This document shows positions 1 through 5,151 of a stretch of DNA of 5,349 nucleotides, one piece after another. The notes below the pieces were generated by a model, which did no database searches, was not told where the DNA came from, and was given only the letters and a program-made list of their open reading frames with translations. Source of the stretch: Bacilli bacterium. Its GTDB lineage: Bacteria; Bacillota_I; Bacilli_A; RFN20; CAG-826. The number at the start of each line of letters is the position of its first letter. Positions within the stretch are counted from its first letter, which is position 1. The position numbers and the translations under genes are program-made. Location: assembly GCA_017531065.1 (NCBI GenBank), contig JAFXLR010000111.1:1-5349 (forward strand). The letters are read 5' to 3'.

Positions 1-354
1 ATCATCGCCTTCTGCTTCTTCTATGCGGAGATGCAGATCGATCCAGAGAACCTTGCGGACAACTTCCAGAAGAACGGCTCCTACATCCCAGGCATCCGCC
101 CAGGAAAGGAAACCGAGAGATATGTCAGGAAAGTCCTTAATAGGGTCACCTTCTTAGGCGCTATATCGCTTTCCCTCATCGCTGCCCTTCCGATCATCCT
201 CGTTTGGGCCAATGTCTTCGATGGCGATAGCTCCCTTGCCCTTGGTGGCACAGGTCTCATCATCATCGTCGGCGTTGCTCTTGAAATCAACGCGCAGATC
301 GATGGCCTTCTCGCTGGTAAGTCATTTGACAAAGTGAAAGGAATCCAACAATAA
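1..354 (+). CDS. secY: Protein translocase subunit SecY, C-terminal part (5' truncated by window)
   Basis: The reading frame is open from base 1 and encodes the last 117 residues of SecY, the central pore subunit of the SecYEG channel in the cytoplasmic membrane. The window starts within the end of TM8 (FCFFYAEMQ). Next is the cytoplasmic C5 loop with its signature GSYIPGIRPGKETERY; the Arg of GIRPG corresponds to the E. coli residue needed for SecA-driven export. Two further hydrophobic segments follow, TM9 (about VTFLGAISLSLIAALPIIL) and TM10 (about SLALGGTGLIIIVGVAL), then the short cytoplasmic tail ending KGIQQ. The ATG at position 31 is an internal methionine and not the start. The stop TAA at 352-354 is one base from the adk start, and the adk ribosome binding site (AAAGGA, 337-342) lies inside the secY tail codons. 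Identity is secure from the C5 signature and the operon position. Confidence 0.97.
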   Translation: MIAFCFFYAEMQIDPENLADNFQKNGSYIPGIRPGKETERYVRKVLNRVTFLGAISLSLIAALPIILVWANVFDGDSSLALGGTGLIIIVGVALEINAQIDGLLAGKSFDKVKGIQQ

Positions 355-355
355 G

Positions 356-1012
356 ATGCTCAATATCGTTCTGATGGGCCCGCCAGGCGCGGGCAAAGGC
401 ACGCATGCCCTTTGGATCGCCAAAGATTATGGCCTTCCACATATCTCCACGGGCGACATGTTCCGTGAGGCTATGGCAAGTGGCAGCGAGCTTGGGAATA
501 AAATCAAGACTATCGTCAATAGCGGTGGACTCGTCTCTGACGACCTCACCTGCGCCTTAGTCAAGGAGAGGCTCTCCCGCAAAGACTGCGAGAATGGCTA
601 TCTCTTAGATGGCTTCCCACGCACAATCGCGCAAGCCGAGGCCCTCAAAACGTTTGGGAAAGAGATTAACCGTGAGGTCAACACCGTCCTCAACATCTCT
701 TGCCCAGATGAGCTTCTCATAGAAAGAATCGCCGGACGTCGGGTTTGCCCAAAATGCGGCGCTTCATATAACGTCACCTTCATGCCTCCTAAGAAGAAAG
801 AAGGCATCTGCGATGAATGCGGAACACCAATCGTGCAACGCAAAGACGACAATGCGGAAAGCTTCAAAGTCCGCCTTGCCAATTACTACAAGAGCACAGC
901 CCCTCTTATGGAATTCTATAAGGGTGAGGGCTTACTCGCTGACTTCGATGGCAGCATCGGAGCAGCTGACCTTAAGAAAGCGCTTATTGCCTTCCTTGAG
1001 GCCCATAAATGA
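356..1012 (+). CDS. adk: Adenylate kinase, long zinc-binding type
   Basis: This cytosolic enzyme of 218 residues interconverts ATP + AMP and 2 ADP. The P-loop is GPPGAGKGT at residues 8-16. The AMP-binding segment STGDMFR is at 31-37 (Arg37) and GFPRT is at 86-90 (Arg89). Phosphate-binding arginines are visible in GRRVC (128-129) and in the QRKDDNAESFKVRL block (Arg162, Arg173). The LID carries two CxxC pairs, Cys131/Cys134 and Cys152/Cys155, so it should bind structural zinc, as is common in Gram-positive adenylate kinases. Length fits the long-type family. One small oddity is His17 after the P-loop, where most relatives have Gln (GKGTQ). The ATG is one base after the secY stop, with AAAGGA about 13 bases upstream, a rather long spacing that suggests coupling to secY translation. 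The TGA stop overlaps the map start in ATGA. Confidence 0.97.
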   Translation: MLNIVLMGPPGAGKGTHALWIAKDYGLPHISTGDMFREAMASGSELGNKIKTIVNSGGLVSDDLTCALVKERLSRKDCENGYLLDGFPRTIAQAEALKTFGKEINREVNTVLNISCPDELLIERIAGRRVCPKCGASYNVTFMPPKKKEGICDECGTPIVQRKDDNAESFKVRLANYYKSTAPLMEFYKGEGLLADFDGSIGAADLKKALIAFLEAHK

Positions 1013-1770
1013 GCATCATCATCAAATCCCCTCGTGAGATTGAGCTGATGAGGAAGGCTGGAGCCCTTACGGCAAAAGTCTTCGAGACCGTCGGGCCCCT
1101 TGTCCAACCGGGCGTGACCACCAAATACCTCGCTAGAATGGCAAAGAAAGTCATCGAGGACGCTGGTGGCATCTGCTGCGAAGAAGGATATGGGGGATTC
1201 CCTGGCGAGATCTGCACATCAGTCAATAACGTCTTGGTCCATGGCGTCCCTTCCGAAACGAAGGTGCTCAAGGACGGGGATATTGTCTCTCTTGATGTCG
1301 TCTCCCTTCTTAACGGCTATATGGGAGATGCTTGCCGCACTTACCCAGTAGGAATATGCGGCAAAGAGACGCTTCGCCTCATCGAAGTCACTGAGAAGTG
1401 CTTCTGGAACGGCGTGAGCCTCATCAAAGAGGGCGTGCACCTAGGAGATATCCAAGAGGCTATTCAAAAGACCGCTGAGAGTAACGGATACTCAGTCGTC
1501 AGAGAATACACCGGACATGGAATAGGTCACGAAATGCACGAAGACCCTTACATCCCTAACTACGGTAAGGCCGGTACAGGCCCAATCCTCAAAGAGGGAA
1601 TGACCCTTGCCATCGAGCCGATGGTAATGGCTGGAAAACCAGCGATAAGGGTTCTAGGCGATGGTTGGAGCGCCGTCTCAAAAGATGGCAAGCTCAACGC
1701 ACATTACGAGAACACCGTCCTTGTCACCAAGGATGGCTATGAAGTATTAACGCTTCATAGTGAGAATTAG
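1009..1770 (+). CDS. map: Methionine aminopeptidase, type I
   Basis: This enzyme removes the initiator Met from new proteins when the second residue is small, acting at the ribosome exit after deformylation. The 253-residue protein has the pita-bread metallopeptidase fold. All five metal ligands are visible: Asp96 (SLDVV), Asp107 (GDACRT), His170 (TGHGIG), Glu203 (IEPM) and Glu234 (HYENT). The catalytic histidines His78 (VHGVP) and His177 (MHEDP) are also present. There is no N-terminal zinc-finger extension and no type II insertion, so this is the short bacterial type Ia form. The start ATG shares four bases with the adk stop (ATGA), so translation is probably coupled. The TAG stop at 1768-1770 is embedded in the infA Shine-Dalgarno. 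In B. subtilis a small KOW-domain gene sits between map and infA; here there is no room for one. Confidence 0.97.
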   Translation: MSIIIKSPREIELMRKAGALTAKVFETVGPLVQPGVTTKYLARMAKKVIEDAGGICCEEGYGGFPGEICTSVNNVLVHGVPSETKVLKDGDIVSLDVVSLLNGYMGDACRTYPVGICGKETLRLIEVTEKCFWNGVSLIKEGVHLGDIQEAIQKTAESNGYSVVREYTGHGIGHEMHEDPYIPNYGKAGTGPILKEGMTLAIEPMVMAGKPAIRVLGDGWSAVSKDGKLNAHYENTVLVTKDGYEVLTLHSEN

Positions 1771-1775
1771 GAGGT
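1769..1775 (+). promoter_or_regulatory. Ribosome binding site of infA, overlapping the map stop codon
   Basis: AGGAGGT at 1769-1775 is a near-perfect Shine-Dalgarno sequence whose first bases are part of the map stop TAG. It lies nine bases before the TTG at 1784. This placement decides the infA start: the GTG at 1760 lies upstream of this site and so cannot use it. Confidence 0.85.
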
Positions 1776-1783
1776 ATCTTCAT

Positions 1784-2005
1784 TTGAGTAAAGAAGATTG
1801 CATTGAAGTTGAAGCCACGGTGTTGGAAAACCTTCCAAACACCACCTTTAAAGTCAAACTCGCCAATGGAGCGGTGGTTCTGGCTAGCGTTTCGGGAAAA
1901 ATCAGAATGCACTACATTCGTATTCTTCCCGGTGATCGAGTCACCGTTCAGTTCTCGCCTTATGATTTAACACGCGGCCGCATCACATTCCGTTATAAGA
2001 ACTAA
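1784..2005 (+). CDS. infA: Translation initiation factor IF-1, TTG start
   Basis: IF-1 binds the ribosomal A site on the 30S subunit and works with IF-2 and IF-3 in initiation. From the TTG at 1784 the protein is 73 residues, matching the usual 71-73. It is a single S1/OB-fold domain with the family landmarks SKEDCIEVE at the N-terminus, [13 protein letters not shown] at about 17-29, [15 protein letters not shown] at 37-51 and [10 protein letters not shown] at 58-67. The frame is open further upstream to a GTG at 1760 inside map, which would add the eight residues MRIRRYLH. I reject that start because the ideal AGGAGG lies downstream of it and because family members begin at (M)(A/S)KED. No ATG exists at the expected start. 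The gap to map is 13 bases. The stop TAA forms part of a small inverted repeat at 2001-2019. Confidence 0.95.
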   Translation: MSKEDCIEVEATVLENLPNTTFKVKLANGAVVLASVSGKIRMHYIRILPGDRVTVQFSPYDLTRGRITFRYKN

Positions 2006-2019
2006 CCAACAGAGTTAGT
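2001..2019 (+). other. Small hairpin over the infA stop codon
   Basis: ACTAAC (2001-2006) is exactly complementary to GTTAGT (2014-2019), giving a 6-bp stem with a 7-base loop. It contains the infA TAA stop. No T-run follows and the rpmJ ribosome binding site lies 11 bases downstream, so it is not a terminator. The stem is A/T-rich and short, so it may be chance or a weak mRNA structure between cistrons. Confidence 0.3.
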
Positions 2020-2040
2020 AAATAGCATTAGGAGAAACTT

Positions 2041-2154
2041 ATGAAAGTCAGACCATCCGTCAAACCGATCTGCGATAAGTGCAAAATCATCCGCCGTCAT
2101 GGCGTGGTTATGTGCATCTGCCAAAATCCTAAGCACAAGCAGAGACAAGGTTAA
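2041..2154 (+). CDS. rpmJ: Large-subunit ribosomal protein bL36, zinc-binding form
   Basis: This 37-residue protein is a small 50S component that helps organise 23S rRNA near the base of the L7/L12 stalk. It begins [15 protein letters not shown], typical of the family. The zinc ligands Cys11, Cys14, Cys27 and His32 are all present, so this is the C+ form and not the zinc-independent paralogue made under zinc limitation. Length is the standard 37-38. AGGAG at 2030-2034 lies six bases before the ATG. Its position between infA and rpsM is the standard order for this operon. Confidence 0.97.
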   Translation: MKVRPSVKPICDKCKIIRRHGVVMCICQNPKHKQRQG

Positions 2155-2175
2155 TTTCTAGGAGATTAAAAGAAT

Positions 2176-2550
2176 ATGGCACGTATCGTAGGGGTGGATA
2201 TCCCATCCGAGAAACGCGTTGTCATCGCCCTTACCTACATCTATGGTATCGGTGACACAACCGCAGCAAAAATTTGCAAAGACGCAGGCGTCAGCGAGGA
2301 CATCAGAGTCAAAGACTTAACTGATGAGCAGCTTGTCGCCTTAAGAACCGAAGTCGCCAAACACCACACCGAAGGCGACCTTCGCCGTGAAGTCGCTATG
2401 AACATCAAGCGCCTCACCGAAATCAACTGCTACCGTGGCGTCCGTCACAGAAAAGGTCTTCCAGTCAGAGGTCAGAACACCAAGACCAATGCCCGTACCC
2501 GCAAAGGTAAGAGAAAGACCATCGCCAACAAGAAGCAGGCTACCAAGTAA
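2176..2550 (+). CDS. rpsM: Small-subunit ribosomal protein uS13
   Basis: uS13 sits in the head of the 30S subunit, contacts the 50S subunit and reaches the P-site tRNA with its basic tail. The 124 residues match the family from end to end: [10 protein letters not shown] at the start, the ALTYIYGIG segment at 18-26, [14 protein letters not shown] at 67-80, and [20 protein letters not shown] at 86-105. The C-terminal tail is Lys/Arg-rich ([17 protein letters not shown]) and is the rRNA/tRNA-contacting extension. The usual length is 118-126. AGGAG at 2160-2164 precedes the ATG by 11 bases. The 21-base gap to rpmJ shows no structure. Confidence 0.98.
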   Translation: MARIVGVDIPSEKRVVIALTYIYGIGDTTAAKICKDAGVSEDIRVKDLTDEQLVALRTEVAKHHTEGDLRREVAMNIKRLTEINCYRGVRHRKGLPVRGQNTKTNARTRKGKRKTIANKKQATK

Positions 2551-2568
2551 TGAAAGGAGGACACGTAA

Positions 2569-2976
2569 ATGGCAGAAACTAAGAAAAAGTCCAAAAAGAC
2601 TAGCGCTCGCAAGAAAAAAGTTAAGCGCACGTTTACCAAAGGTGTCGTCCACATTCACGCCACCTTCAACAACACCATCGTCACCGTCACTGATGAGAAG
2701 GGCAATGTCATTGCCTGGTCCAGCTCCGGTGCCCTCGGCTACAAAGGCGCCAAGAAGGCCACTCCATTCGCCTCTCAGCTCGCTTCCGAAGCCGCTGGCA
2801 AGAGCGCCTATGATCAGGGCCTCCGTCAGGTCGATGTCGATGTCAAGGGCCCAGGCCCAGGCCGTGAGAGCGCCGTCCGCGCTTTAGCGAACGTTGGCCT
2901 TCAGGTCTTATCCATCGTCGACACTACTCCAATCCCTCACAATGGTTGCCGTCCTCCAAAGAGGCCGCGTGGCTAA
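2569..2976 (+). CDS. rpsK: Small-subunit ribosomal protein uS11
   Basis: uS11 lies on the 30S platform next to the mRNA exit and the anti-Shine-Dalgarno region. The protein is 135 residues. A basic N-terminal tail ([16 protein letters not shown], 5-20) is followed by the folded domain with [13 protein letters not shown] at 27-39, [17 protein letters not shown] at 54-70, [14 protein letters not shown] at 93-106 and [11 protein letters not shown] at 120-130. The Asn125-Gly126 pair matches the site that becomes isoaspartate in E. coli S11. The C-terminus reads KRPRG where most relatives end KRRRV, a small difference. AAGGAGG at 2554-2560 with eight-base spacing is a strong ribosome binding site. 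The gap from rpsM is 18 bases and no rpsD follows, as in Bacillota. Confidence 0.98.
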   Translation: MAETKKKSKKTSARKKKVKRTFTKGVVHIHATFNNTIVTVTDEKGNVIAWSSSGALGYKGAKKATPFASQLASEAAGKSAYDQGLRQVDVDVKGPGPGRESAVRALANVGLQVLSIVDTTPIPHNGCRPPKRPRG

Positions 2977-2978
2977 TC

Positions 2979-2997
2979 CCTTACAGAACTAGTAAGG
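2979..2997 (+). other. Small hairpin in the rpsK-rpoA spacer
   Basis: CCTTAC (2979-2984) pairs exactly with GTAAGG (2992-2997) around a 7-base loop, starting four bases after the rpsK stop (TAA, 2974-2976). There is no T-run, so it is not a terminator, and it lies 10 bases before the rpoA ribosome binding site AGGAGG (3008-3013). It could be a processing or mRNA-stability element between ribosomal-protein and polymerase genes, or chance. Confidence 0.3.
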
Positions 2998-3024
2998 AAA
3001 GACTAATAGGAGGAAATTACATTA

Positions 3025-4032
3025 ATGGCTAACCAAACTAATGACGTCAAAGCGGAAGAAATTCGTCTTCCTAACCCTTTCCAACCATTCGATCTCAAGA
3101 TCGATGTCAACGACGAGGACGAGCATTATGCCCGTTTCGTGATCGAACCTCTCGAAAGAGGATTCGGCCTCACCATCGGCAACTCCCTTCGCCGTGTCTT
3201 GCTTAGCGCCCTTCCAGGAGCCAGCGTCTTCGCGGTTCAGATCGAAGGCGTCCGTCACGAATTCACCGCCATCCCAGGCGTTGAAGAAGATGTGACCGCC
3301 ATCATCCTCAACCTCAAAGACCTCGTTCTCAAGGTCGATAGCACCAATAACGAAGTCAAGACCCTTACCGTCGATTTCAAAGGCCCAGGCGTTCTCAAAG
3401 CCGGCGACCTTAAGCTCCCAAGCATGGTGAGCGTCATCAACAAGGATCTTGAAATCGCCCACCTCAATAGCGAAGGCCACCTCGAGATGTCCATCTTCGT
3501 CGGTCAGGGCCGCGGCTATATCACCAGCGAAGGCAACAAGATCGAGCGCAAGATCGACACCATCGGCGTCATCCCAACCGACAGCAACTACTCGCCTGTC
3601 ATCAAAGTCGCCTTCAACGTCGAGCCAACCCGTGTTGAGCACGACTCCAAGTTCGACAAGTTGACCATTGAGGTCACTACCAACGGTTCCATCAAGCCTC
3701 ACGAGGCGATGGCCATGGCCGCCCAGCTTCTTGCGGCCCACTTCGACAAGTTCACCCATCTTGATGACGCGGTTAAGAATTACCGCCTCGTCAAAGAAGA
3801 GGTCAAGCCGGAGGAAAACAAATATCAGGGCATGATGATCGAAGAACTCGATCTCAGTGTCAGAAGCAACAACTGCCTTAAGCGTGCGGGCATCAGCACC
3901 GTCATGGAACTCACTCAGAAGAGCGAGGATGAGATGATGAAAGTCCGTAACCTTGGCAAGAAGTCGCTCAAAGAAGTCAAAGAGAAGCTCGCCACTTATG
4001 GGCTTCACTTCCGTGATTACGTAGGAGAATAA
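3025..4032 (+). CDS. rpoA: DNA-directed RNA polymerase alpha subunit
   Basis: Alpha dimerises to nucleate assembly of the core polymerase. Its C-terminal domain contacts UP elements and activators. The 335-residue protein is full length. The N-terminal domain (about 10-245) carries FVIEPLERGFGLTIGNSLRRVLLSALPG at 38-65; Arg45 aligns with the E. coli residue needed for assembly. A linker (about 250-270, KEEVKPEENKYQ) leads to the C-terminal domain. There DLSVRSNNCLKRAGI contains Arg280, Asn283 and Cys284, and NLGKKSL contains Gly311, Lys313 and Ser314. These match the E. coli DNA-contact residues R265, N268, G296, K298 and S299 at a constant offset of 15. AGGAGG at 3008-3013 precedes the ATG by 11 bases. 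Codon choice is extreme: Leu is nearly all CTC/CTT, and TTA, CTA and TCA are absent, as expected for a highly expressed gene. Confidence 0.98.
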   Translation: MANQTNDVKAEEIRLPNPFQPFDLKIDVNDEDEHYARFVIEPLERGFGLTIGNSLRRVLLSALPGASVFAVQIEGVRHEFTAIPGVEEDVTAIILNLKDLVLKVDSTNNEVKTLTVDFKGPGVLKAGDLKLPSMVSVINKDLEIAHLNSEGHLEMSIFVGQGRGYITSEGNKIERKIDTIGVIPTDSNYSPVIKVAFNVEPTRVEHDSKFDKLTIEVTTNGSIKPHEAMAMAAQLLAAHFDKFTHLDDAVKNYRLVKEEVKPEENKYQGMMIEELDLSVRSNNCLKRAGISTVMELTQKSEDEMMKVRNLGKKSLKEVKEKLATYGLHFRDYVGE

Positions 4033-4034
4033 CA

Positions 4035-4436
4035 ATGCCAGCACAAGGTAGAAAGAACGTCCACGGCAAAGCCGGTGTGCGTTTCAGAGCCGGTTATACC
4101 GCCTCTAAAAACAAATCAATGCTTCGCAACGTCGTGAGCGAGCTCATCGTTCATGGCCAGGTCAAAGTCACCAGCGGAGTCACCAAAGATCTTGTCTCTC
4201 TCGCCGAGAAGATGGTCACATTCGCCAAGCAAGGAGATCTTGCTGGCCGTCGTGAAGCCATGAAGGTTATCCGCCATGGCATCGTCGATGCCAACGGTGT
4301 CGAAGCCATCGACAAGCTCTTCAAAGAGATCGGACCAAAGTTCAAAGACAGAGATGGTGGTTACACCCGTGTCTACAAGCTTGGTGCCCGTCGTGGCGAC
4401 AACGCCGAAGTCGAACTCGTAGAGTGGGTTGACTAA
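4035..4436 (+). CDS. rplQ: Large-subunit ribosomal protein bL17, with divergent N-terminus
   Basis: bL17 binds 23S rRNA near the tunnel exit of the 50S subunit. The 133-residue protein has the family core: SMLRNVVSELIVHGQVKV at 28-45, AEKMVTFAKQGDLAGRREAM at 57-76, KLFKEIGPKFKDRDGGYTRVYKLGARRGD at 94-122, and the acidic-hydrophobic end VELVEWVD. The first 27 residues are unusual. The common opening (about 15 residues, ending LGR-x-x-x-HR-x-AML) is replaced by a longer basic, Gly-rich stretch, MPAQGRKNVHGKAGVRFRAG. The next conserved block, normally T-T-E-x-x-A-K-E-L-R, reads TSGVTKDLVS. The start is supported by AGGAG at 4023-4027 (in the last rpoA codons) with seven-base spacing. The gap to rpoA is two bases. 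This is the last gene before the terminator. Confidence 0.95.
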   Translation: MPAQGRKNVHGKAGVRFRAGYTASKNKSMLRNVVSELIVHGQVKVTSGVTKDLVSLAEKMVTFAKQGDLAGRREAMKVIRHGIVDANGVEAIDKLFKEIGPKFKDRDGGYTRVYKLGARRGDNAEVELVEWVD

Positions 4437-4452
4437 GCGACAAGCTACATCT

Positions 4453-4486
4453 AAGCCTCTCTATTTATAGAGGGGCTTTTTTGTTT
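4453..4486 (+). terminator. Intrinsic terminator of the ribosomal operon
   Basis: An 11-bp stem (AAGCCTCTCTA at 4453-4463 with TAGAGGGGCTT at 4468-4478) has one G-U wobble and a 4-base TTTA loop. It is followed by a run of six Ts (4477-4482) and then GTTT. It begins 16 bases after the rplQ stop and has no T-run on the opposite strand, so it acts only on the + strand transcript. It marks the end of the secY-rplQ operon. Confidence 0.93.
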
Positions 4487-4491
4487 ATAAT
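4464..4491 (+). promoter_or_regulatory. Putative sigma-A promoter of the phosphatase gene
   Basis: A perfect -10 hexamer TATAAT occurs at 4486-4491. The best -35 candidate is TTTATA at 4464-4469 (four of six consensus bases, 16-base spacer), which falls in the loop and downstream arm of the terminator. A TG at 4482-4483, one base off the extended -10 position, may help. Transcription would begin at about 4497-4501, at or just before the ATG at 4501. The -10 is strong evidence; the -35 is weak. Confidence 0.6.
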
Positions 4492-4500
4492 ATTGCCCGT

Positions 4501-5151
4501 ATGTATAAGAATTTCATTTTCGATCTCGACGGTACTCTCCTCGAGACCTTGCCAGATATCGTCACGGCGATTAACGCCGCTCTCAAAGAATGTGGGTTCG
4601 ATTATGTCTATGACATCGAATCAGGGAAGAAGCTCATTGGCGATGGTGCCGCTAACTTAATGCACCGCGCCTTGAAGGATAAAGACAGCCCTAAGAACTT
4701 TGAAGCGATTAAAGGGGTCTTCATGCCTCTTTATCAGGAGTACCAGACAAAGACCACTAAAGCCATGAAAGGATGCAAGGAGACCCTTTCTAGCCTCAAA
4801 AAAAGGGGTTGTGGGCTTTATGTCTGCACGAACAAACCGAATCACCTCGCTTTAGAGGTCCTTGATAACATCTTCGGCCCTAACACCTTCGACTTCATCA
4901 AAGGGCTAAAAGAAGGGGAAGCACCTAAACCAGACAAGCATAATGTCGATGTCATTATGGAAGGATACCATCTCGATCCAAAAGAGACTTTGTTTGTTGG
5001 TGATTCCATGACTGATTACAACACCGCAAGAAACGGAGGGCTTTCTTTCTGCCTTTGCGTTTACGGATATGGAAATTACACAAGCGAATTCATTAAGAAG
5101 TGTGACTATAATATCAAAGAGCCTAAAGAGCTCCTTAATCTAGCCAAATGA
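4501..5151 (+). CDS. gph: HAD-family phosphatase, phosphoglycolate phosphatase-like
   Basis: This is a 216-residue cytosolic hydrolase of the haloacid dehalogenase superfamily, subfamily with an alpha-helical C1 cap. Motif I is DLDGT (Asp8 nucleophile, Asp10 acid/base). Motif II is CTN (Thr110, Asn111), motif III is Lys143 in APKPDKHN, and motif IV is GDSMTD (Asp168, Asp172). The cap occupies about 15-85 and has a Gph-like pattern (LPDIVTAINAALKECG, then IGDGAANLMHRALK). The likely reaction is dephosphorylation of 2-phosphoglycolate or a similar small phosphate ester. PpaX-type pyrophosphatases and sugar-phosphate phosphatases share the same motifs, so the substrate is uncertain. No Shine-Dalgarno is seen before the ATG, and the promoter -10 ends only nine bases upstream. 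The start is nevertheless firm, since motif I sits at the usual distance. Codons TTA and CTA occur here, unlike rpoA. The TGA stop overlaps the next gene by ATGA. Confidence 0.88.
   Translation: MYKNFIFDLDGTLLETLPDIVTAINAALKECGFDYVYDIESGKKLIGDGAANLMHRALKDKDSPKNFEAIKGVFMPLYQEYQTKTTKAMKGCKETLSSLKKRGCGLYVCTNKPNHLALEVLDNIFGPNTFDFIKGLKEGEAPKPDKHNVDVIMEGYHLDPKETLFVGDSMTDYNTARNGGLSFCLCVYGYGNYTSEFIKKCDYNIKEPKELLNLAK

Noticed and set aside
31..33. ATG at 31 as the start of a 107-residue protein
   Set aside because: The frame is open to base 1 and the upstream codons read as SecY TM8, so this Met is internal to secY.
1760..1783. GTG start giving an 81-residue IF-1
   Set aside because: The Shine-Dalgarno AGGAGG is inside this extension and the added residues are absent from IF-1 proteins. 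The TTG at 1784 fits length, alignment and spacing.
1957..1965. TATGAT-like -10 box inside infA as a promoter for rpmJ onward
   Set aside because: There is no convincing -35 at the right distance, and the match falls in the conserved SPYDLTRG codons, so protein sequence explains it.
2341..2658. 105-codon - strand frame across the rpsM-rpsK junction
   Set aside because: Antisense shadow of two conserved genes, without its own Shine-Dalgarno or family features.
2435..2887. 150-codon + strand frame overlapping rpsM and rpsK
   Set aside because: Alternate-frame shadow of two certain ribosomal protein genes. Its product is Pro/Ser/Arg-rich low complexity, as expected from shifted reading of basic proteins.
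2979..2997. Terminator between rpsK and rpoA
   Set aside because: The stem is only 6 bp and no T-run follows. rpoA has no evident promoter of its own in the 48-base spacer, so it depends on upstream transcription.
3022..4044. Long open frame of 340 codons on the - strand covering all of rpoA
   Set aside because: It is in exact codon register with rpoA and exists only because rpoA lacks TTA, CTA and TCA codons. Its translation is low-complexity, rich in Asp, Glu, Val and Phe, with no recognisable domain and no ribosome binding site.
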